Origin: Sphingobium sp. KCTC 72723
GTDB lineage: Bacteria; Pseudomonadota; Alphaproteobacteria; Sphingomonadales; Sphingomonadaceae
Direction of reading: 5' to 3'
Assembly: GCF_014280435.1 (NCBI RefSeq)
Contig: NZ_CP060388.1
Coordinates: forward strand, 372,001-436,000
DNA length: 64,000 nucleotides
Numbering within the stretch: position 1 is the first letter of the stretch; the number at the start of each line of letters is the position of its first letter. Below are positions 24,721 to 32,891 of the stretch, in pieces. The translations under genes were made by a program, and so were the position numbers. Under the pieces are notes generated by a model. The model had not been told where the DNA came from, did no database searches, and worked only from the letters and a program-made list of their open reading frames with translations.

Positions 24721-26109
24721 TCAGCGTGGGACGAGGCGCAATCGGTCACGCAGGCACCAGCGCGCGATGAGCAGCACGGCGACGACGCCAAGGCCGCTGG
24801 CAAGGCCCAGCCAGATGCCAAGGCCCGCCATGCCGAGCGGGAAGGCAAGCAGGGTGCCGACGCCGATGCCCACCACCCAATAGCCAATCATGGCGAAAAT
24901 CATGGGGATGGTCGTGTCCTGCAACCCGCGCAGCACGCCTGCGCCGACGGCCTGCGCCGCATCGACCAGCTGGAACAGGGCAGCGATGGCGAGGAAGCTG
25001 ACCGCCAGCGCGGCAGTGCGGGCGTTGGCAGGATCGTTCAGGTCAAGGAAGGCGGAGACAAGCGTGCGCGGCATCCCGATCAGCACGGCGGCCGCGCAGC
25101 AGGCAAAGCCAGTGCCGATGATGAGCGCCAGCCAGCCTGCCCGGCCGATCGCCGCGCGATCATGCCGGCCATAGGCGATGCCCACGCGGATCGTTGCGGC
25201 CTGCCCGATGCCCATCGGCACCATGAACACCAGCGCGGCGATCTGGATAGCCACGGCATGGGCGGCGAGGGAATCGCGGTCGATCAGGCCCATCAGCATG
25301 GCCGACGCATTGAACACGCTGGTTTCAAAGCCCAGCGTGATGGCGATCGGCAGGCCCAGCGTCCATACCTGACGCTGCCGTTCGCGGTCGCGGCTCCAGA
25401 AACGGCCCATCAGCCGATAGCGGCGGAACCCCCGGTCGATCAGGATGACGGCAAGCAGCCCGAAGAAAAGGAAGCAGGAGGAAAGCGTGCTGGCCAGCCC
25501 CGCCCCGAACAGGCCGAGCCGGGGGAAGCCGAGATGGCCGAAGATAAGCGCCCAGCCCAAAGCGATGTTGACCGGGATGGCGGCCAGCATCACCAGCAGC
25601 CCCCAGAAGGGGCGTTCCAGCGCGGCAATGAAATTGCGCAGGGTGGTGAAGCCAAGGAAGGGGAGGAGCGCCCATTGCAGGCCGCGCATCAACTGCCCGG
25701 CTTCGCGCGACAGGTCCGCATCCTGCCCCATGGCGAGCAGGATGGCTTCGCTTTGCCACAATATGGCCCATGCGGGCAGGACGAAGAATAGAGCAGCGCG
25801 CAGCGTTTGATGCACGGTGCGGCGAATGTCGCGCACCGAATGGCGGCGACGGCCCCGTTCGCTGGCGATCAGGGGGGATGCGGCAGTGACCAGCCCCATG
25901 CCGAACAGCAGCAGCGCGTGGAACAGGTTGATCGCCAGCGCGCCCGCCGCCACCGCTTCCGCACCCAGGCGACCGAGCAGCAGCAGGTCGGTTGCCGCGA
26001 TGGCGGACCAGGCGATATTGCCCGCGATCATCGGCAGCGCGAGCGCGATGAGGGCGGAGGCTTCGATGCGCCAGGGGGAGGGGTGAGTCACGATCAACGG
26101 TCCAGCCAT
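24721..26109 (-). CDS. MATE family efflux transporter
   Basis: A 462-residue multidrug/toxin extrusion antiporter with 12 predicted transmembrane helices in two homologous halves ('IALALPMIAGNIAWSAIAATDLLLLGRLG' at the start of the first half, 'TLGLPIAITLGFETSVFNASAMLMGLI' at the start of the second). It exports cationic compounds by Na+ or H+ exchange. The ATG at 26109 lies 11 nt from a palindromic repeat and has no good ribosome-binding site; a later GTG is possible. Transcribed alone. Confidence 0.9.
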   Translation of the reverse strand: MAGPLIVTHPSPWRIEASALIALALPMIAGNIAWSAIAATDLLLLGRLGAEAVAAGALAINLFHALLLFGMGLVTAASPLIASERGRRRHSVRDIRRTVHQTLRAALFFVLPAWAILWQSEAILLAMGQDADLSREAGQLMRGLQWALLPFLGFTTLRNFIAALERPFWGLLVMLAAIPVNIALGWALIFGHLGFPRLGLFGAGLASTLSSCFLFFGLLAVILIDRGFRRYRLMGRFWSRDRERQRQVWTLGLPIAITLGFETSVFNASAMLMGLIDRDSLAAHAVAIQIAALVFMVPMGIGQAATIRVGIAYGRHDRAAIGRAGWLALIIGTGFACCAAAVLIGMPRTLVSAFLDLNDPANARTAALAVSFLAIAALFQLVDAAQAVGAGVLRGLQDTTIPMIFAMIGYWVVGIGVGTLLAFPLGMAGLGIWLGLASGLGVVAVLLIARWCLRDRLRLVPR

Positions 26110-26119
26110 ATGTTTCAGA

Positions 26120-26189
26120 CGTCATTGCGAGCGAAGCGAAGCAATCCAGTGGCTCGACCATGGATTGCTTCGCTTCGCTCGCAATGACG
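26120..26189. repeat. 29-bp perfect inverted repeat
   Basis: Arms at 26120-26148 and 26161-26189 are exact reverse complements (CGTCATTGCGAGCGAAGCG...) with a 12-nt loop. The sequence type is a familiar dispersed intergenic palindrome in several proteobacterial genomes. It separates the MATE and DUF808 genes. Confidence 0.85.
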
Positions 26190-26212
26190 AATGTTGAAGA
26201 TGTCTAGACAGA

Positions 26213-27142
26213 TCAGTGTTTCTTGAACAGATGCAGCGCGGCAACGATGATGCCGCCGATCACCAGCCCGACGATGCCCGCGCCAATCGCGTTGACCACC
26301 CAGTCGACCACCGGGGCGATGGCGGGCAGGGCGTGGGCGGCGCTTTCCGCCATGTGGTGAATGGTGCCGGGGATCAGGTCGAAATGAAATTCGTGCAGGC
26401 CATGGACGATTAGCCCGCCACCGACCCACAGCATCGCGGCGGTGCCGACGACGCTCAATATCTTCATCAGGATCGGCATGGCCTGCACCAGCCCGCGCCC
26501 GATGGCGCGCGTGGCGGAGGAGGCGCGCTTGGCAAGGTTCAGGCCGATGTCATCCATTTTCACGATCAGGCCGACGACGCCATAGACGCCCGCCGTGATG
26601 AGGATGGCGACGACCACCAGCACGATGGCCTGTTCCCAGATCGGCTTGTCGGCCACCGTGCCAAGCGAAATGGCCATGATTTCGCCCGACAGGATGAAGT
26701 CGGTGCGAATGGCGCTGGATACTTTCTGGTTTTCCAACTCCGCCGAACTATGGGTTTCGAGCGCTTCGGCGGCAACGTCATGGCCGCCCTGCATGGCCTC
26801 CAGCAGCTTTTCCGCAGCCTCGAAGCACAGGAACGCGCCGCCCAGCATCAACAGCGGTGGCAGCAGCCAGGGCGCTAGGGCGCTGATGAGCAGCGCGGCA
26901 GGCAGCAGGAACAGCAGCTTGTTGCGGATCGACCCCTTGGCGATTTTCCAGATGATCGGCAATTCGCGGTCGGGGGTCAGGCCCATGACATAATTGGGGG
27001 TGACGGCCGCATCGTCGATCACGACGCCAGCCGCCTTCGTCCCCGCCTTGCCCGCCGCAGCCGCGACATCGTCCAGCGAAGTTGCGGCCAGTTTGGCAAT
27101 GCCCGCCACATCGTCCAGCAGCGCGATCAGACCCGAAGGCAT
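26213..27142 (-). CDS. DUF808 family inner-membrane protein
   Basis: A 309-residue integral membrane protein matching the YedI/DUF808 pattern: 'GLIALLDDVAGIAKLAATSLDDVAAAAGKAGTKAAGVVIDDAAVTPNYVMG' at the N-terminus, 'ELPIIWKIAKGSIRNKLLFLLPAALLIS' and 'TDFILSGEIMAISLGTV'. About seven hydrophobic helices follow. Function of the family is unknown. It stands alone upstream of the MATE gene, separated by the palindromic repeat. Confidence 0.88.
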   Translation of the reverse strand: MPSGLIALLDDVAGIAKLAATSLDDVAAAAGKAGTKAAGVVIDDAAVTPNYVMGLTPDRELPIIWKIAKGSIRNKLLFLLPAALLISALAPWLLPPLLMLGGAFLCFEAAEKLLEAMQGGHDVAAEALETHSSAELENQKVSSAIRTDFILSGEIMAISLGTVADKPIWEQAIVLVVVAILITAGVYGVVGLIVKMDDIGLNLAKRASSATRAIGRGLVQAMPILMKILSVVGTAAMLWVGGGLIVHGLHEFHFDLIPGTIHHMAESAAHALPAIAPVVDWVVNAIGAGIVGLVIGGIIVAALHLFKKH

Positions 27143-27307
27143 AGACTATCATTCCCCAGTTGCGGGCAGCGGTGAACCGCCCTTCGCACCCGCGTCATAG
27201 AGGGACGGGGGCAGGGGGGCAATGGAGGCTGTGAAGCTGCGTCGCAGTGCTTATCCTCCCCCCGCAAGGGGAGAATTTGTTGGGCGGTTTTGACTCCAAG
27301 GCGCGCG

Positions 27308-27541
27308 TCAGTAATTTCCGGGCGGGTCGCTGGCGGGGAAGCTTTCGTCCGACTGTTCGTCGACCATGTCCCATTCGTTCGGCGCGATGCCCGGTTGCGG
27401 GCCAGCGTCGCGGACGATGCCCGACGATCCCACAGGGCCACGATCGTCGGTTGGCTGGTCGTCGCCCATCCATTCGCGCCAGCCCTTGAACGCGGCAAAG
27501 CCAAGGCCGCTGACAACGGCCAATTTTATCAATCCTTTCAT
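27308..27541 (-). CDS. Small membrane-anchored protein with ASDPP motif
   Basis: A 77-residue protein with a hydrophobic N-terminal helix (MKGLIKLAVVSGLGFAAFKG) and an acidic tail ending 'DESFPASDPPGNY'. The ASDPP motif matches the end of the acidic helix in the protein at 3654-3845. Its ATG overlaps the stop of the upstream helical gene (ATGA at 27538-27541), so translation is coupled. The pair duplicates the module at 3.6-4.2 kb with gene order reversed. Function unknown; a general-stress role is inferred from the promoter motif at 27879. Confidence 0.75.
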   Translation of the reverse strand: MKGLIKLAVVSGLGFAAFKGWREWMGDDQPTDDRGPVGSSGIVRDAGPQPGIAPNEWDMVDEQSDESFPASDPPGNY

Positions 27542-27870
27542 CGCTTATCCTCCTGAACGGCGGGAACATGGACCCAGTCGGCATGATCGCTACCAATGGC
27601 GGCGGGGGATAGGCGGATTTCGCCTTCCTCGTCCGATCCGGGCGATGGTTCGGCGGCGGCGGACAGTTGAGCCACGGCGTAACGGGCGCGCAGCGCGGCG
27701 TCGATCATCGCGGCCCAAGCGTTCGGGTCGCCTGCTTCGCGCATCGCCGCGTCAGGTTCTTTCAGGATCGCCAGGATGCTGGCGGCGTCCTCCACCCGTG
27801 CGGGCCAGTCGTCCGGCTGCGCACCGGCAAGGTGGCGGGCGAGGCGTTCGATGACAGTGCGCTGTTCCAT
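27538..27870 (-). CDS. Hypothetical helical protein, paralogue of the 3.9-kb gene
   Basis: A 110-residue protein whose first ~75 residues align with the product at 3934-4194 ('VIERLARHLAGAQ', 'VEDAASILAILKEPDAAMREAGD', 'WAAMIDAALRARY'). A further C-terminal tail ends 'HADWVHVPAVQEDKR'. Two ATGs (27885 and 27870) are candidates. The EcfG-like -10 element at 27879-27882 overlaps the region between them, which favours 27870 and a very short or absent leader. Coupled by 4-nt overlap to the ASDPP gene. Function unknown. Confidence 0.72.
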   Translation of the reverse strand: MEQRTVIERLARHLAGAQPDDWPARVEDAASILAILKEPDAAMREAGDPNAWAAMIDAALRARYAVAQLSAAAEPSPGSDEEGEIRLSPAAIGSDHADWVHVPAVQEDKR

Positions 27871-27878
27871 GCCGGTCG

Positions 27879-27903
27879 AACGCATGTCGATGCCGCCCGT
27901 TCC
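27879..27903 (-). promoter_or_regulatory. EcfG-type general stress promoter motif
   Basis: Read on the minus strand, GGAAC (27903-27899) and CGTT (27882-27879) are separated by exactly 16 nt. It lies 8 nt before the ATG at 27870, which implies a nearly leaderless transcript. The paralogous module has the equivalent motif at 3595-3620. Confidence 0.55.
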
Positions 27904-27910
27904 GCGCGGG

Positions 27911-28969
27911 CTATGCTGGCGCGCGCGCCACGGTCTTGCGGCGGCGGGCAAGGAAGAAGCGCAGCATTTCGCGGGAGGCGTCCGGCCCTGCGGGATCGGT
28001 GTAGGATCCGGCGCGCGCGCCGCCCGACCAGGCATGGCCGCTGCCGTGGATCGTCCAGTTTTCCAGCATCACCAGCCCCTGCCCATTGCGATGTTCGGTG
28101 CGGGTGAAGGCGCGTCCGCCCGCTGATATGCCCTCGCGCGACTGGACGGTGATCGGGCCGGGGGTGGCGCGTTCGAGCAGCGATCGGAACCCTTCCGCAT
28201 TGGACGGGTGGACGACCTTGTCGCCGTCACCGTGAAAGACGATGGTGGGGCGGGGGCGTGGCGTGCGCCCGGTCGCTGCCGCGCCGCCGGGTCGTCCGCG
28301 CATGGCCGCGAGCGCGCCGCCCAGCGTGCGAATATCCCCGAACGCGACGCCTGAATGGATGCCGACCGCGACAAAGATTTCGGGATAGGCCTGCCCCATG
28401 ATCGCGGCCGTCGCCCCGCCAGCGGAAATGCCCGCAATATAGACGCGCGCAGGATCGGCGCGGCACAGCGCAATGGCATGGCGAGTCAGCGCCGCGATCA
28501 TCGCCGGTTCGCCGCGCCCGCGCGCCTGATCGCCGGGCCGGTGCCAGTTCCAGCAGCGCCCTATATTGGCCGAGGGGGATTGTTCGGGATAGAGAATGAC
28601 GACGCCCAGTTCGTCCGCCAACTGGTTCATGCGCGTGCCGGTGGCGAAATCGGTCGCCGATTGCGAACAGCCGTGGAGCATGACGACCAGCGGCAGGCGG
28701 CGGCGCGGCGACCCGACCGGGGTGTAGAGGCGATAACGCAGCGTGCCATGCTTGCCCTCGAAACTGCCTTCGACGAAGCTGCCGGGGAGAGGCCGGGTAG
28801 GCAGCGTGCGCGGGGCGGCCTTTGCGCGGGGCTTGGCGGCTTTACGCGCGGGCGCCTTTTTCGCGGGCGGAGCGAGCAGCGCCTTCTGCATCACGAGCGC
28901 GGCTGACATGGCGCGGCCCTTGCTCATCAGATGGGCGGCCTTCATTGCGGACGCGAACGGGTTTTTCAT
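27911..28969 (-). CDS. PHB depolymerase-family esterase
   Basis: A 352-residue alpha/beta hydrolase of the poly(3-hydroxybutyrate) depolymerase / feruloyl esterase family. 'LPLVVMLHGCSQSATDFATGTRMN' gives the oxyanion-hole HGC motif. The nucleophile Ser is in 'VYIAGISAGGATAAIMGQAYPE', the Asp is in 'IVFHGDGDKVVHPSNAEG', and a C-terminal His is in 'WTIHGSGHAWSGG'. The first ~60 residues are Lys/Ala/Pro-rich with no signal peptide, so an intracellular role is possible. The ATG at 28969 is used; a longer frame to 29116 enters the repeat. Substrate not settled. Confidence 0.88.
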   Translation of the reverse strand: MKNPFASAMKAAHLMSKGRAMSAALVMQKALLAPPAKKAPARKAAKPRAKAAPRTLPTRPLPGSFVEGSFEGKHGTLRYRLYTPVGSPRRRLPLVVMLHGCSQSATDFATGTRMNQLADELGVVILYPEQSPSANIGRCWNWHRPGDQARGRGEPAMIAALTRHAIALCRADPARVYIAGISAGGATAAIMGQAYPEIFVAVGIHSGVAFGDIRTLGGALAAMRGRPGGAAATGRTPRPRPTIVFHGDGDKVVHPSNAEGFRSLLERATPGPITVQSREGISAGGRAFTRTEHRNGQGLVMLENWTIHGSGHAWSGGARAGSYTDPAGPDASREMLRFFLARRRKTVARAPA

Positions 28970-29080
28970 GGCAGTGCCTTTGGTCGGAGAGGGGCGTGGC
29001 CAACCTCTCCGAAAGCCATGACAGGATAATGGATGGCGCGCGATAAGGGTCCGGGGTTTTTTCGGGCGATGCCTTCGTTC

Positions 29081-29264
29081 CCTTGGCAGGGCGATTGCGC
29101 ATGAAGCACAACTCATTTTACTCCGTCATGCTGAACTCGTTTCAGCATCCATCGTACCCAACAAGCCGCCGTTTATGGCGAGAAATGGATGCTGAAACGA
29201 GTTCAGCATGACGTTGGGGGGATAAAGTAAGGTCATATGCGATTTCCCTGCCCCATGGGAGGAT
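29081..29264. repeat. Dispersed intergenic palindromic repeat, copy B
   Basis: Same layout as copy A: a degenerate left arm (GGCGATTGCGCATGA), inner hairpins CATGCTGAACTCGTTTCAGCAT and GATGCTGAAACGAGTTCAGCAT, and right arm TCATATGCGATTTCCCTGCC. Inner hairpins are better conserved than the outer arms. Confidence 0.8.
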
Positions 29265-29275
29265 GTTTTGAACAC

Positions 29276-29302
29276 AAAAAAGCCGCCCGTTGCGGGGCGG
29301 CT
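29276..29302 (-). terminator. Rho-independent terminator of rpsF-rpsR-rplI
   Basis: On the minus strand AGCCGCCCCGCAACGGGCGGCT is followed by six T residues, 26 nt after the rplI stop codon. Confidence 0.85.
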
Positions 29303-29328
29303 TCTTCGTTTTTCGATGATGAAAAGGC

Positions 29329-29925
29329 TCAGGCTTCTTCGGCCGGGGCTTCATCCATGAAAGCGGCGATGTCGCCGGGTTCCGCGTTCGGATCATAATC
29401 CTCGGTGAAACCGGCCTCGTCCTTTTCGAACATGTCGGCCATGACGTCGACGCCCTGGCTTTGCAGTTCGGCTTCTTCAGGCGAGCGCGCCACGTTCACC
29501 TTGATGGTGACGGACACTTCGGGGTGCAGCGCGACCTTGACGTCGAACACGCCGAGCGTCTTGATCGGGCGTTCCAGAACGACCATCGCCTTGGTGACGA
29601 TGGTGACGCCCTGTGCGTGCAGTGCGTCGAGGATGTCGCGAACCGCGACCGAACCGTAGAGCGCACCAGCGTTGGACGACTGGCGGATCAGGACGATCTG
29701 CGTGCCGTTGACGCCATCGGCAGCCGCTTCGGCGTCGGTGCGGCGCGCCGCATTGTCAGCTTCGATGCGGGCGCGGTTGGACTCGAATACCTTTTTATTG
29801 GCATTGTTCGAGCGCAGCGCTTTCTTGTTCGGAAGTAGGAAGTTACGGGCGTAACCGTCCTTGACGGTCACGACGTCGCCAATGGCGCCGAGCTTCTCGA
29901 TCCGTTCGAGCAGGATGATTTCCAT
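29329..29925 (-). CDS. rplI: 50S ribosomal protein L9
   Basis: A 198-residue large-subunit protein. 'MEIILLERIEKLGAIGDVVTVKDGYARNFLLPNKKAL' is the canonical N-terminal 23S-binding domain, followed by the long connecting helix and C-terminal domain. A ~45-residue acidic tail after the normal L9 length ('FEKDEAGFTEDYDPNAEPGDIAAFMDEAPAEEA') is common in sphingomonads. Last gene of the rpsF-rpsR-rplI operon, followed by a terminator. Confidence 0.97.
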   Translation of the reverse strand: MEIILLERIEKLGAIGDVVTVKDGYARNFLLPNKKALRSNNANKKVFESNRARIEADNAARRTDAEAAADGVNGTQIVLIRQSSNAGALYGSVAVRDILDALHAQGVTIVTKAMVVLERPIKTLGVFDVKVALHPEVSVTIKVNVARSPEEAELQSQGVDVMADMFEKDEAGFTEDYDPNAEPGDIAAFMDEAPAEEA

Positions 29926-29939
29926 GGGTGTCTACTCCC

Positions 29940-30164
29940 TTACTTTACGATGTAGGGCAGCAGGCCCAGATGGCGGGCGCGCTTGATGGCCTGGGCCAGT
30001 TCGCGCTGCTTCTTGGCCGAAACGGCCGTGATGCGGCTGGGGACGATCTTGCCGCGTTCGGACACGAAGCCCTGAAGCAGACGAACGTCCTTGAAATCAA
30101 TCTTCGGCGCATCCTTGGCGGCGAAGGGGCAGCTCTTGCGGCGGCGGAAAAATGGGCGTGCCAT
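29940..30164 (-). CDS. rpsR: 30S ribosomal protein S18
   Basis: A 74-residue small-subunit protein with the typical core '[40 protein letters not shown]' and basic C-terminus '[21 protein letters not shown]'. It lies 14 nt downstream of rpsF and 14 nt upstream of rplI. S18 heterodimerises with S6 on the 30S platform. Confidence 0.97.
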   Translation of the reverse strand: MARPFFRRRKSCPFAAKDAPKIDFKDVRLLQGFVSERGKIVPSRITAVSAKKQRELAQAIKRARHLGLLPYIVK

Positions 30165-30178
30165 GATCGTGTGTCTCC

Positions 30179-30628
30179 TTATTCGCCAGCGGTTTCTTCG
30201 CGGCGCGGGCCGCGATCGCCACGGTCGCCGCGATCTTCGCGGGGACCACGATCACCACGGTCGCCGCGATCACCACGGGGACCACGATCGCCACGGTCGG
30301 GACGATCCTGCTTGCGCATCATGACCGACGGACCAGCTTCCAGCTCATCGACCTTGACGGTCATGTAGCGGATGATGTCTTCGTTGATCTGGGTCTGACG
30401 CTCCAGTTCCGCGATCACGCCGCCGGGGGCGTCGATGTTCAGCATCACATAGTGCGCTTTGCGGTTCTTGGCGATCTTGTAGGCCAGGCTACGCAGACCC
30501 CAGGTCTCGACCTTGGTCACCTTGCCCTGATTTTCTTCGACGATCTTGGTGGCGGTTTCCGCCAGAGCGTCCACCTGCGCCTGTGCCAGATCCTGGCGCG
30601 CAAGGAACACATGCTCGTACAGAGCCAT
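30179..30628 (-). CDS. rpsF: 30S ribosomal protein S6 with RGDRG-repeat tail
   Basis: A 149-residue S6. Residues 1-~108 form the standard domain ('[24 protein letters not shown]', '[28 protein letters not shown]'). The remaining ~40 residues are a low-complexity tail of [15 protein letters not shown] repeats ending 'RREETAGE', encoded by tandem CGCGGCGACCGTG-like DNA repeats (30195-30302). The tail is probably disordered and RNA-binding. First gene of the operon; any S6:S18 feedback leader would lie in 30629-30720 but was not resolved. Confidence 0.97.
   Translation of the reverse strand: MALYEHVFLARQDLAQAQVDALAETATKIVEENQGKVTKVETWGLRSLAYKIAKNRKAHYVMLNIDAPGGVIAELERQTQINEDIIRYMTVKVDELEAGPSVMMRKQDRPDRGDRGPRGDRGDRGDRGPREDRGDRGDRGPRREETAGE
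30195..30302. repeat. Minisatellite encoding the S6 tail
   Basis: Near-identical 9- and 12-nt units (GATCGCCACGGTCGCC and GATCACCACGG types) recur throughout this stretch and encode RGDRG units. Unit variation suggests expansion and contraction by slippage. It is coding DNA, not a CRISPR array. Confidence 0.7.
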
Positions 30629-30815
30629 GGTTATGCCTTTTCTGTTGGCCGATCGCTGACGCCCACCCCATGTGGAACGCCCCTCCGGCTGTCTTCTTTC
30701 AATGCTTGCGCGCCGGGCCGAGTCACCTCAGTCCGATGCGAAGGCGGGCCTATGGCGCAAAGGCGGGGGAAAGGCAAGGGCGGGTTTTGGCGGAACGCTT
30801 TGCTGTCCCGTCCCG

Positions 30816-30907
30816 TTCGGGCTGAGCTTGTCGAAGTCCTTGCCTGAGCGGAGCGAAGGCGCTTCACTGCGTTCAGCGGAGCGCTTCGACTTCGCTCAGC
30901 GTGAACG
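30816..30907. repeat. Imperfect inverted repeat upstream of the GntP gene
   Basis: CGTTCGGGCTGAGCTTGTCG (from 30816) and CGACTTCGCTCAGCGTGAACG (to 30907) form a long imperfect stem, with a further 'GGAGCGAAGGCGCTTC/GCGGAGCGCTTCG' structure inside. It resembles dispersed repeats common between genes of sphingomonads. It lies just before the ribosome-binding site of the GntP gene. Confidence 0.6.
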
Positions 30908-30924
30908 GATTTGGAGGGTGGACC

Positions 30925-32325
30925 ATGGCGGTCGGAATTGCAGCACTATCGTTGATCCTGCTGATGATCGCGGCCTATCGCGGGATGAGCGTCATCCTGA
31001 TGGCGCCGTTGCTGGCCATGCTGGCGGTGTTGCTGACCGATTCGGCCGCCGTGCCAGCCGCCTTTTCCGGCCTGTTCATGGAAAAGGTCGCCAGCTTCCT
31101 GAAACTCTATTTTCCGCTGTTCCTGCTGGGCGCATTGTTCGGCAAGATGGTGGAGATTTCGGGCTTTTCCCGCGCCATCGTGACCGCCGTGATCGGGGTG
31201 GTGGGTGCGGGGCGGGCGATTCCGGCGATCATGGCGGTCACGGCGTTGCTCACCTATGGCGGTGTGTCGGTGTTCGTCGCGGTGTTCGCGGTCTATCCCT
31301 TCGCGGCCGAGATGTTTCGCCGGGCCGACATTCCCAAACGGCTGGTGCCAGCGACCATCGGGCTGGGCGCGATCACCTTCACCATGGATGCGCTGCCCGG
31401 CACGCCGCAGATCCAGAATATCATTCCCACCAGCTTTTTTGGCACGACCAGCTGGGCCGCGCCGATGCTGGGGCTGATCGGGTCGGTCTGTATCGCGGCG
31501 ATGGGGCTGGCCTATCTGGGCTGGCGGCGGCGCAGTTTGATGGCGGCGGGCGAAGGCTATGGCGCGCCCGAAACTTTGGTCAACGAACCGGACGTGCAGG
31601 AGGAGGACGCGCGCATCCATCCGTTGATCGCGCTGCTGCCGTTGCTGGTGGTGGGCGTGGGCAATTTGTTGCTGACCATGGCGATCCCGCGCTGGTTCAT
31701 GGGGGAGGATGCGCTGCTGGCGTTGCCCGGCATGGCGGAACCGGTAGCCGTCAAGGTGGCGCAGGTTTCGGCGATCTGGGCAGTCGAAGGGGCGCTGCTG
31801 GCAGGCATTGCCACGATCCTGCTGTTCGCATGGGGACCAGTGGCAAAACGCTTTGCCGAAGGGTCGAAGGCAGCGGTCGGCGGCGCGTTGCTGGCGGGGA
31901 TGAACACGGCAGTCGAATATGGTTTCGGCGGTGTCATTGCCGCGCTGCCGGGCTTTCTGGTGGTCAAGGAGGCGTTGCGGGCCATTCCCAATCCGCTGAT
32001 AAACGAGGCGATCACGGTCACGTCGCTGGCCGGGATCACCGGGTCGGCATCGGGCGGCCTGTCGATCGCGCTGGCGGCGATGGCGGAACAGTTTATCGCG
32101 GCGGGCGACGCAGCGGGCATACCGCGCGAAGTGCTGCACCGGGTCGCGTCGATGGCGAGCGGGGGGATGGACAGCCTGCCGCATAACGGCGCGGTCATCA
32201 CCTTGCTGGCGGTGACCGGGCTGACTCACCGGCAGGCCTATAAGGACATATTCGCGCTGACGCTGATCAAGACGGTAACGGTGTTCATCGTCATTGCCGT
32301 CTATTATCTGACCGGGCTGGTTTAG
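30925..32325 (+). CDS. GntP-family carboxylate permease
   Basis: A 466-residue inner-membrane H+ symporter with 11-12 predicted helices. The GntP pattern is visible in 'LFGKMVEISGFSRAIVTAVIGVVGAGRAIPAI', 'FTMDALPGTPQIQNIIPTSFFGT' and 'LITGSASGGLSIALAAMAEQF'-like segments. Relatives move gluconate, lactate or other short hydroxy acids; the substrate is not clear here. GGAGGG lies 6 nt before the ATG at 30925, which is chosen over an earlier GTG at 30901. It ends 7 nt from the convergent BLUF gene. Confidence 0.88.
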   Translation: MAVGIAALSLILLMIAAYRGMSVILMAPLLAMLAVLLTDSAAVPAAFSGLFMEKVASFLKLYFPLFLLGALFGKMVEISGFSRAIVTAVIGVVGAGRAIPAIMAVTALLTYGGVSVFVAVFAVYPFAAEMFRRADIPKRLVPATIGLGAITFTMDALPGTPQIQNIIPTSFFGTTSWAAPMLGLIGSVCIAAMGLAYLGWRRRSLMAAGEGYGAPETLVNEPDVQEEDARIHPLIALLPLLVVGVGNLLLTMAIPRWFMGEDALLALPGMAEPVAVKVAQVSAIWAVEGALLAGIATILLFAWGPVAKRFAEGSKAAVGGALLAGMNTAVEYGFGGVIAALPGFLVVKEALRAIPNPLINEAITVTSLAGITGSASGGLSIALAAMAEQFIAAGDAAGIPREVLHRVASMASGGMDSLPHNGAVITLLAVTGLTHRQAYKDIFALTLIKTVTVFIVIAVYYLTGLV

Positions 32326-32332
32326 GGCGCGT

Positions 32333-32740
32333 TCAGGCGGCGGGACGGTGCATTTCTGCCGATCCCATGAAATGGGCGCGGGTCGATGGCCCGGCACTGT
32401 CCAGCAACGCAGCCACCTTGTCCCGCAAATTGGCGGAGGGTGCAGCCGGATCGTCGAAAGCCATGGCCCATTCGCCAAATTCGCGCGCGTCGATTTGCCC
32501 CTCGCGCAATTTCACGACGGCGCGGTGGCGTGGGTCGTCATGGATGCGGGCAAAGATGCGATCGACTGCGTCTTTTGGCCCTTCCAGCACCTGAAGGAAG
32601 CGGCGGCTGTTGAAGAGAAGCAGGCCGGTCACGTCGTCGCGCCGATTGCTGGTCGCCGAACGCTGCGCGATGGCTGCGCAGTCCTGCGGCGTGACCGTGC
32701 CGACCATCGTGCTGATATACATGATCTGATTGAAAGACAT
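32333..32740 (-). CDS. BLUF-domain blue-light sensor
   Basis: A 135-residue single-domain flavoprotein. The BLUF core is complete: the flavin-proximal Tyr in 'QIMYIST', the Asn in 'SNRRDDVTGLLLFNSRRFLQVLEGP' and the essential Gln in 'FLQVLEG'. No effector domain is fused, so it must act through a partner. GGGA lies 7 nt before the ATG at 32740; an ATG at 32746 is the alternative. It is transcribed alone, convergent with the GntP gene, and no obvious partner lies next to it. A second BLUF protein is encoded at 58872. Confidence 0.9.
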   Translation of the reverse strand: MSFNQIMYISTMVGTVTPQDCAAIAQRSATSNRRDDVTGLLLFNSRRFLQVLEGPKDAVDRIFARIHDDPRHRAVVKLREGQIDAREFGEWAMAFDDPAAPSANLRDKVAALLDSAGPSTRAHFMGSAEMHRPAA

Positions 32741-32837
32741 GGACATTCCCGTTAGCGCCGCCCCCGGCCCGGCCATCTAGGGCAATATCCCTTAATATCG
32801 GGTATTTAACCTCGATCAGAATCGGCCAGACGCACAA

Positions 32838-32867
32838 ATGCCGCAGGGGGAGAGAACCCTGCGGCAT
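32838..32867 (-). terminator. Terminator of the RcnB-family gene
   Basis: A perfect 11-bp stem ATGCCGCAGGG / CCCTGCGGCAT lies 24 nt after the gene's stop; on the minus strand it is followed by TTTG. Confidence 0.65.
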
Positions 32868-32891
32868 CATGCCGGGCCTTTCGGCGGATCG

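Larger units (their letters stand above)
28970..29328. other. Intergenic region with repeat copy B and terminator
   Basis: No gene is supported. The stretch contains dispersed repeat copy B (29081-29264) and the rplI terminator (29276-29302), both described separately. About 110 nt next to the esterase start show no recognised promoter. Confidence 0.6.

Noticed and set aside
30195..30302. Regular repeats suggestive of a CRISPR array
   Set aside because: Units are 9-12 nt, in frame within rpsF, and there are no unique spacers or cas genes.
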